Shown piece by piece: positions 43,696 to 48,079 of a DNA stretch of 48,079 nucleotides. The stretch spans positions 1-48,079 of the forward strand of contig JAEETJ010000021.1 of NCBI GenBank assembly GCA_016290295.1, in the 5' to 3' direction. The notes below the pieces were generated by a model. It saw nothing but the letters and a program-made list of their open reading frames with translations. It ran no database searches and was not told the DNA's origin. This DNA comes from Bacteroidales bacterium. GTDB taxonomy: Bacteria > Bacteroidota > Bacteroidia > Bacteroidales > WCHB1-69. Numbering within the stretch: position 1 is the stretch's first letter; every line of letters starts with the position of its first letter. A program made the translations under genes and the position numbers.

Positions 43696-43703
43696 TACCT
43701 TTG
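43696..43703 (+). promoter_or_regulatory. -7 promoter element (TACCTTTG) for the MFS transporter
   Basis: TACCTTTG lies 17 bases upstream of the ATG at 43721. A TTG start at 43712 would leave no leader, so the ATG is preferred. The divergent tRNA promoter is 13 bases away. Confidence 0.6.
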
Positions 43704-43720
43704 TCAAGTTTTTGAAAAAA

Positions 43721-44917
43721 ATGAAAGATACTGATAATCAGCCTCAAGAGAAACTATGGAATAGCAACTATATCAAAGTATGGATTGCCAATTTCATGAT
43801 TTTTTTCTCTTTCATGCTGCTGACACCGCTGCTGCCGCTTTACCTGAAGGACACTTTTGACGCCAACAAGCAGACCATCGGTCTGGTGTTGTCGGGCTAT
43901 ACTTTGATGGCCCTGCTTATCCGCCCGTTCAGCGGTTTCTTTGTCGATAGTTTCCCCCGCAAGAAAACTTTGCTGCTTTTTTATGGCTTATTCTGCATTT
44001 TCTTTGGAGGATACCTGATGGCGGGTTCGCTGTTGCTCTTCGCCATTGTCCGAACACTTCACGGGGCTCCGTTCGGGGCGGCCACTGTTTCCAACAGTAC
44101 CGTTGCCATCGATGTGCTGCACCCCTCGCGCAGGGCGGAAGGTATCGGCTATTACGGACTAAGCAACAATATCGCCTCGGCTATTGCGCCGGCTTTGGCC
44201 ATTTATATTCTTCAGATTTCTAACAGCTACGAAATGCTTTTCTGGCTGGCTTTATTCACCTCTGGTATTGGCTTTGCCATCAACTCTACCTTGCAGTTGA
44301 ACAGCAGGGAACTGATACCTGATAAGCCCAAAATCTCCCTCGACCGCTTCTTCCTGCTGAAAGGTTGGAGTGAGGGGCTGGCGATGGTATGCTACGCGTT
44401 TTCCTATGGGGTCTTGTCCACCTACGTTGCTATTTACGGCAAGGAAGAACTGGGCATCACGGGTGGCACGGGAGTGTTTTTCATGCTGCTTTCCGCTGGA
44501 CTGATTCTCTCCCGACTGATTGGTAGTCGCAGTTTGCGCGAGGGAAAAATTGTGCAGAACGCTTCCGCGGGAGTGGTGGTGTCGCTGTTCGGTTATCTGA
44601 TGTTTGCCGCCTTGCATAACCCCATTGGCTATTATGGAGCGGCTTTGGTGATAGGTTTGGGCAATGGGCACATGTGGCCGGCTCTTCAGACCATGTTCAT
44701 CAACCTGGCGCCTCACACCCAGCGGGGTACTGCCAATTCCAGCATCCTGATCTGTTGGGATATCGGTGTGGGTTTGGGTATCATGGTTGGGGGTATTGTT
44801 TCAGAACACATCGGTTACCATCAGGCTTTCTGGACTTCCTGGGGGGTGAACCTTGCAGGGGTGCTGTTTTTCTATCTTTATGTGCGACAGAGTTTCCTGA
44901 AAAATAAGCTAAGGTAA
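43721..44917 (+). CDS. Major facilitator superfamily transporter
   Basis: A 398-residue inner membrane protein with about 12 hydrophobic helices. The loop between helices 2 and 3 shows the MFS motif-A pattern (SGFFVDSFPRKKTLLL). The family includes multidrug and sugar efflux pumps, and the substrate cannot be inferred. The second motif-like SRLIGSRSLREG between later helices fits the two-fold repeat of MFS proteins. It is a single gene. Three small leftward genes follow, starting with a convergent one. Confidence 0.88.
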   Translation: MKDTDNQPQEKLWNSNYIKVWIANFMIFFSFMLLTPLLPLYLKDTFDANKQTIGLVLSGYTLMALLIRPFSGFFVDSFPRKKTLLLFYGLFCIFFGGYLMAGSLLLFAIVRTLHGAPFGAATVSNSTVAIDVLHPSRRAEGIGYYGLSNNIASAIAPALAIYILQISNSYEMLFWLALFTSGIGFAINSTLQLNSRELIPDKPKISLDRFFLLKGWSEGLAMVCYAFSYGVLSTYVAIYGKEELGITGGTGVFFMLLSAGLILSRLIGSRSLREGKIVQNASAGVVVSLFGYLMFAALHNPIGYYGAALVIGLGNGHMWPALQTMFINLAPHTQRGTANSSILICWDIGVGLGIMVGGIVSEHIGYHQAFWTSWGVNLAGVLFFYLYVRQSFLKNKLR

Positions 44918-44930
44918 AAAAATCTCCATA

Positions 44931-45782
44931 CTATAATCTCAGCCAAGCCATCATTTCCTCCATGGACACACGCATTTTCTTGCGTTTGTCAGTATAATCT
45001 TTGACCACAAAAGAGTCGTCTTCCATATACAAATACTTGTATCGAATTTTACCGTCTTCTTTATAAAAGATTCCTTTGACCAATGAATCGTTCACAAACG
45101 TACACAAGAAACTCTTATTCACACTATTTCTGTAATAGCCAGTCCATGTCCCCGTCTTTTTGCCATGATCAAAGTGCTGTTCTGCCAAGATACTTACATC
45201 GAAGGGAAGATAAAAAACTGTGGAATCCTTTCGAAAGACATTGTTTATATCATAGACAATCCATTTGCCGTCTTTTTGATGAAAATTATCATATTGATTC
45301 ATCGTATCTCCCTCAAGTACAATGTAAGATGGTCCTATTTCCATAAATGTTTTCTCATTTCCGTATGCATCACTGTTTTCTCCATTCCATTTTTTGACAA
45401 AAGTCTTCCAAGACAAAGATTCTTTAAGATGTTGAAGTTCAATCTTATAACTTTCACTTCTGATGGAATCCTGATAAACAAAAAAATAAGGGTAATGGCC
45501 GTAGATGCTTGAAAGAACGGTATTGGTATTTATCAGGAAATAAGTGTTATTTGGGAAGACAAAATACAAGATACTCGGATTTGAAGAGGCTACCGGCAGG
45601 CATGATGAATGCTGGAACACAAGTTCATCCGTTTGTGTTATTATCAAATCGTTCTGATGGAAGACACATACAGTATCCCATTCAGCAGGAGCTTTTTGTT
45701 GCAATAGTAGCGCATGTGGTTGTGAAAATCCACCACTATAGATGCAAAAGATACAAGTTATTATGGTCAGCAAATGTTTCAT
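44931..45782 (-). CDS. Secreted protein with YwqK/MORN-like repeats
   Basis: A 283-residue secreted protein, with a signal peptide ending near residue 21 (GGFSQ). The C-terminal half has short repeats such as KDGKWIVYD and GKKTGTWTGYYRN, which resemble the MORN-like repeats of YwqK-type proteins. The rest has no known motif. The start is the ATG at 45782, because the longer start would place 14 non-hydrophobic residues before the signal peptide. It follows the 70-residue gene with a 43-base gap and may be co-transcribed. Confidence 0.65.
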   Translation of the reverse strand: MKHLLTIITCIFCIYSGGFSQPHALLLQQKAPAEWDTVCVFHQNDLIITQTDELVFQHSSCLPVASSNPSILYFVFPNNTYFLINTNTVLSSIYGHYPYFFVYQDSIRSESYKIELQHLKESLSWKTFVKKWNGENSDAYGNEKTFMEIGPSYIVLEGDTMNQYDNFHQKDGKWIVYDINNVFRKDSTVFYLPFDVSILAEQHFDHGKKTGTWTGYYRNSVNKSFLCTFVNDSLVKGIFYKEDGKIRYKYLYMEDDSFVVKDYTDKRKKMRVSMEEMMAWLRL

Positions 45783-45825
45783 ATTGCGATGTATATGTTC
45801 AAAGTTATTCGCATAAGAGGGCAAT

Positions 45826-46038
45826 TTATACTTGTTTTATGACAAGGGGGTGCACTGTCCCATCTGAGAAAGTATGTGGTTCAGTTAAGACTAGTCCTCC
45901 TGGCTTAAAAGCCCACTCTTCAGTATCATCATCTTTATCTCCAAGTATATAAGTGTTGTCGCAAACATGTTCAGATAAGACAGGTCTATAAGTAGTAGTT
46001 CCTTCATTCAATAATTCCACATAAATGATTTTTTTCAT
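45826..46038 (-). CDS. Small hypothetical protein
   Basis: A 70-residue protein, MKKIIYVELLNEG..., with many acidic residues (GDKDDDTEEW) and no motif I recognise. No signal peptide or membrane segment is seen. The ATG at 46038 is preferred to an upstream start, as MKKII is a common true start. It lies between the KDRWG repeat gene and the YwqK-like gene on the same strand. Reality of the gene rests on its frame and context only. Confidence 0.5.
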   Translation of the reverse strand: MKKIIYVELLNEGTTTYRPVLSEHVCDNTYILGDKDDDTEEWAFKPGGLVLTEPHTFSDGTVHPLVIKQV

Positions 46039-46122
46039 AGGCTTATGTCTTTTCAATTTTTGAATTTTTCCCAAAGCAATCAAATTTTTTGCAGTTTTGG
46101 AAAAAAATCAGTTCCAAATAGA

Positions 46123-46554
46123 TTACATCAACACCACAGCGGCGAGTTGCCAGAGGGTGGGAGTGAAGTCGAAGTAATAGACAGCGGCCCCCCATTTGTC
46201 TTTTATTTTGAGCGTGTTCCCGTCAAGATAATAGAGTGGTGTGCCCCAACGGTCTTTCTGGCGGATGGTGTTGCCGTCGAAAAAGAGCAGGGGAGCGCCC
46301 CAGCGGTCTTTCAGTCTCACGGTTTGTCCGTCCATATAAACCAAAGCCTGCCCCCAGCGGTCCTTTTGGCGTAGCGTATTGGCGTTTTCGTCATACCATA
46401 ATATGGGGTCACCCCATCGGTCTTTGATACGTATGGTGTTATCCTGAAAGAACAGGAGTTTCGCACCCCATCTGTCCTTTTGATAGACGGTTTGTGCCAA
46501 TCCTGCGGTGACGAAGCCAAGAAATAACAGGGTGAGAATGATCGTTTTTCGCAT
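46123..46554 (-). CDS. Secreted protein of six KDRWG repeats
   Basis: A 143-residue protein with a signal peptide (residues 1-20, ending AGLAQ). The mature part is six tandem units of 18 residues (one of 20), each centred on KDRWG and followed by a hydrophobic strand and DGNTIR-like turn. Repeats are clear: KDRWGAKLLFF, KDRWGDPILWY, KDRWGQALVYM, KDRWGAPLLFF, KDRWGTPLYYL and KDKWGAAVYYF. The regular strand-turn pattern suggests a small beta-solenoid or beta-propeller-like fold, distantly like WG repeats. Function is unknown. The C-terminal tail is hydrophobic. The -7 element TATTTTTG lies on the minus strand at 46590-46597. Confidence 0.75.
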   Translation of the reverse strand: MRKTIILTLLFLGFVTAGLAQTVYQKDRWGAKLLFFQDNTIRIKDRWGDPILWYDENANTLRQKDRWGQALVYMDGQTVRLKDRWGAPLLFFDGNTIRQKDRWGTPLYYLDGNTLKIKDKWGAAVYYFDFTPTLWQLAAVVLM

Positions 46555-46731
46555 GGCGGTGTAGTTGGATGGACAAATCATTGAGGGTACAAAAATACAT
46601 TTTTTTCGGTTTTGGTTATTGTTTTGACAAAAAAATTGTGTATTTTTGCCGTGTAAAAGTGTATTGTCAAACAAAAGGTAGGAAATTATTAGAAAATAAA
46701 ACACATATTATTGCGTTTTCGCTTTTCTTTG

Positions 46732-46843
46732 GATTCTGAAATCTCGACAATTTTAGTTCACTACAAAAAGAAACGAAAATGCTTACGAGTAATCGTGGGC
46801 ATTCGTTATTTTGTAGTGGAGGTTAGTCGAGAGCCTCAGAATC
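46732..46843. other. 112-nt long imperfect inverted repeat, candidate structured RNA or DNA hairpin
   Basis: Six stacked stems form one rod: 46732-46739 with 46836-46843 (8 bp), 46742-46748 with 46826-46832 (7), 46759-46768 with 46809-46818 (10), 46772-46776 with 46803-46807 (5), 46779-46782 with 46799-46802 (4), and 46785-46788 with 46793-46796 (4), closed by loop gtaa. It sits in a 605-bp gap (46555-47159) with no gene. A second hairpin (aaggag/ctcctt) and a T7 run lie just downstream on the plus strand. Transcription is not proven. Confidence 0.65.
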
Positions 46844-47082
46844 AAATAATGAATCTCACGATTTTTTTGTCGCTTGCCTTACAGACAAGGAGTGTTCACC
46901 TCCTTTAGTTGTGGCTTTCCCTCAGAGAAAAATTTCCAAAATTTCAGTGGTTGATTTTTAATTCCAGACGGGATTTAAAAATATGCATCCTGCCTTTTCT
47001 GCATATTTTTACACAAATTTGTCCACTTTCTGAATGAAATGTGTAAATTATTATAGTATTGATTTTCAGTAAATTGACCATG

Positions 47083-47107
47083 TTGCGGTCGAAAATTTCG
47101 ACCGCAA
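47083..47107. promoter_or_regulatory. Perfect 12-bp dyad upstream of the TonB-domain gene (operator-like)
   Basis: The arms TTGCGGTCGAAA (47083-47094) and TTTCGACCGCAA (47096-47107) flank one base. The centre is 36 bases upstream of the -7 element at 47131. There is no T-run, so a protein-binding site is more likely than a terminator. Confidence 0.6.
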
Positions 47108-47130
47108 AGCAACATGAAGCAAAAAATTAT

Positions 47131-47138
47131 TACCTTTG
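47131..47138 (+). promoter_or_regulatory. -7 promoter element (TACCTTTG) for the TonB-domain gene
   Basis: TACCTTTG is a full match to TAnnTTTG, 21 bases upstream of the ATG at 47160. The region where a -33 element should be abuts the dyad at 47083-47107. Confidence 0.6.
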
Positions 47139-47159
47139 CAAAATTAATAACCATTGATA

Positions 47160-47693
47160 ATGAAACAGATAATTTCTTTGTTGTTTCTTTTGTTACCAAT
47201 ACTGATATTTGCCCAGTCACCGGGAGGCAATTTGTCATTTGTGGAAAGCGAAAGCAGTATGCAATCCGAAGACAGTGTCAGTTTTACTATAGAATATGTC
47301 GATTCAATGGCGACTTTGGAAGAGGATAGGGATGATATTATTGATGATTTTATGCTTGGACGTTTTGCAGACGAAATGCCAGAATTTCCTGGTGGAATGG
47401 ATTCTTTATACGCCTATCTTGCCAGAACACTCGAATTTCCGCAAGATGCTAAAGACAAAGGTGTTTCAGGAGCGGTGCTGGCAGAATTTGTGGTGGAAAA
47501 AGACGGAAGTATCAACCGTAACATCAGGATTTTGAAATCACTATATCCCAGTTGCGACAGGGAGGTGGCAAGGGTAATTGTACAAATGCCTGCATGGGAG
47601 CCTGGCAAATTAGAGGGAAAACCAGTTCGTTGCGTTTTTAACCTTCCAATAAGGTTTGTCCCCAAAGAGGAGGAGAATGAAACGGAGGAATAG
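47160..47693 (+). CDS. Secreted protein with TonB C-terminal domain
   Basis: A 177-residue protein with a signal peptide (residues 1-18, ending IFAQ). An acidic stretch (residues 25-65) precedes a TonB C-terminal domain: PEFPGGMDSLYAYLARTLEF, VVEKDGSI and MPAWEPGKLEGKPV. The domain resembles that of the BlaR1-like protein at 36445. It lacks the transmembrane anchor and proline-rich arm of a true energy transducer, so it more likely binds partners in the periplasm than energises transport. The start is the ATG at 47160. A TTG at 47154 is less likely. Confidence 0.85.
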   Translation: MKQIISLLFLLLPILIFAQSPGGNLSFVESESSMQSEDSVSFTIEYVDSMATLEEDRDDIIDDFMLGRFADEMPEFPGGMDSLYAYLARTLEFPQDAKDKGVSGAVLAEFVVEKDGSINRNIRILKSLYPSCDREVARVIVQMPAWEPGKLEGKPVRCVFNLPIRFVPKEEENETEE

Positions 47694-47708
47694 TTATTGC
47701 GTAACATC

Positions 47709-47724
47709 TATTTTTGTATTTTTG
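47709..47724 (+). promoter_or_regulatory. Tandem -7 elements for nspC
   Basis: TATTTTTG occurs twice in a row (47709-47716 and 47717-47724), 34 bases before the ATG at 47758. It is identical to the pair at 1450-1465. Confidence 0.5.
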
Positions 47725-47757
47725 CCGTTTCATTTTTAACCGCAAAAAACAGCTGTT

Positions 47758-48079
47758 ATGATTCCGCAATTCGAACAATATCCGTCCCCGTGTTACATTA
47801 TGTATGAAGAGGCTTTGGAGGCCAATCTGCAGCTCCTCGACCTGGTGCAGCAAGAGGCTGGAGTCTCTATCATCTGCGCCCTGAAAGGCTTCGCCTTCTG
47901 GCGCTCTTTCCCCTTGGTGAAACAGTACTTGGCGGGGGCTACCGCCAGCTCACTGAACGAGGCGCGGCTGATTGCGGAGGAGATGGGCTGCGAGGCACAT
48001 ACCTTCGCCCCAGTGTATCAGGAGGATGAGTTCGAAACCCTCTTGATGTATAGCAGTCACCTGACTTTCAATTCCTTGA
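47758..48079 (+). CDS. nspC: Carboxynorspermidine decarboxylase, N-terminal part
   Basis: The first 107 residues are in the window; the rest runs off the end. YPSPCYIMYEEALEANLQLL, then ALKGFAFWRSFPLV and GATASSLNEARL, match the N-terminus of carboxynorspermidine/carboxyspermidine decarboxylase. The Lys in ALKGF should be the PLP Lys of this fold-III decarboxylase. It makes spermidine (or norspermidine) from the carboxylated precursor in the cytoplasm. Upstream lies a tandem -7 element. Confidence 0.9.
   Translation, partial: MIPQFEQYPSPCYIMYEEALEANLQLLDLVQQEAGVSIICALKGFAFWRSFPLVKQYLAGATASSLNEARLIAEEMGCEAHTFAPVYQEDEFETLLMYSSHLTFNSL

Noticed and set aside
43414-43734. Gene on the plus strand overlapping mutS2 and the tRNA
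   Set aside because: The frame reads through the antisense of the tRNA and the mutS2 start, so it is a shadow.
46732-46843. Retron or group II intron RNA
   Set aside because: No reverse transcriptase lies nearby, and no intron domain V was recognised.
46711-46908. Small gene on the plus strand within the 46.7 kb gap
   Set aside because: It spans the 112-nt hairpin, lacks a clear ATG start or promoter, and its composition matches the folded element.

Overview
The window looks like a chromosomal segment of a member of the Bacteroidota, most likely order Bacteroidales. It holds a gliding-motility lipoprotein gene (gldD), BlaR1-type sensor peptidases ending in TonB C-terminal domains, a PHP-type histidinol phosphatase, a carboxynorspermidine decarboxylase gene and many -7 promoter elements of the form TAnnTTTG, the signature of the Bacteroidota housekeeping sigma factor. 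Start codons rarely have a Shine-Dalgarno sequence. Several start choices below rest on a -7 element lying too close to, or downstream of, the longest possible start.

Layout. 1-9.7 kb: the N-terminal part of an ABC exporter, a secreted endonuclease/phosphatase-like protein, then a leftward operon (PHP phosphatase, TatD, a double TldD-like protein, a glycosyltransferase) and a small lipoprotein. 9.7-14 kb: aspS followed by a Wzz-like and an O-antigen ligase/polymerase-like protein. 14-16.4 kb: leftward tcdA and rpoN. 16.4-19.7 kb: an accessory island made of an approximately 1 kb repeat-rich stretch, a candidate structured RNA with 6S-like architecture, an EcoRI-family adenine methyltransferase and a DUF262-HNH nuclease. 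19.8-25.7 kb: a flavin oxidoreductase, a secreted protein, a heptosyltransferase-like GT9, an acyltransferase, hicAB and dprA. 26-31 kb: an aminotransferase, an L,D-transpeptidase lipoprotein, an M64-like peptidase and YbjQ. 31-34.3 kb: leftward miaB with a polysaccharide deacetylase-like gene, and a PD-(D/E)XK-like protein. 34.7-36.4 kb: ispD and wecB. 36.4-40.2 kb: blaI/blaR1-like genes, divergent from an AbiEi/AbiEii-like toxin-antitoxin pair, each side with its own operator-like dyads. 40.2-43.5 kb: gldD and mutS2. Then a tRNA, an MFS transporter, three small leftward genes (one encoding a KDRWG repeat protein), a long hairpin without a gene, a TonB-domain protein and the start of nspC.

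Themes. Envelope and surface polysaccharide genes dominate (ABC exporter, Wzz, ligase, GT2, GT9, acyltransferase, deacetylase, WecB, L,D-transpeptidase). Three defence or stress modules are interspersed: the methyltransferase plus DUF262-HNH pair, HicAB and the AbiE-like pair. The best candidates for something little described are the methyltransferase/DUF262-HNH pair with the structured RNA immediately upstream, the isolated 112-nt hairpin at 46.7 kb, and the long repeat-bearing leader of the blaI-like operon.

No CRISPR array, insertion sequence or rRNA was found. All function calls come from reading motifs by eye. No database search was run.
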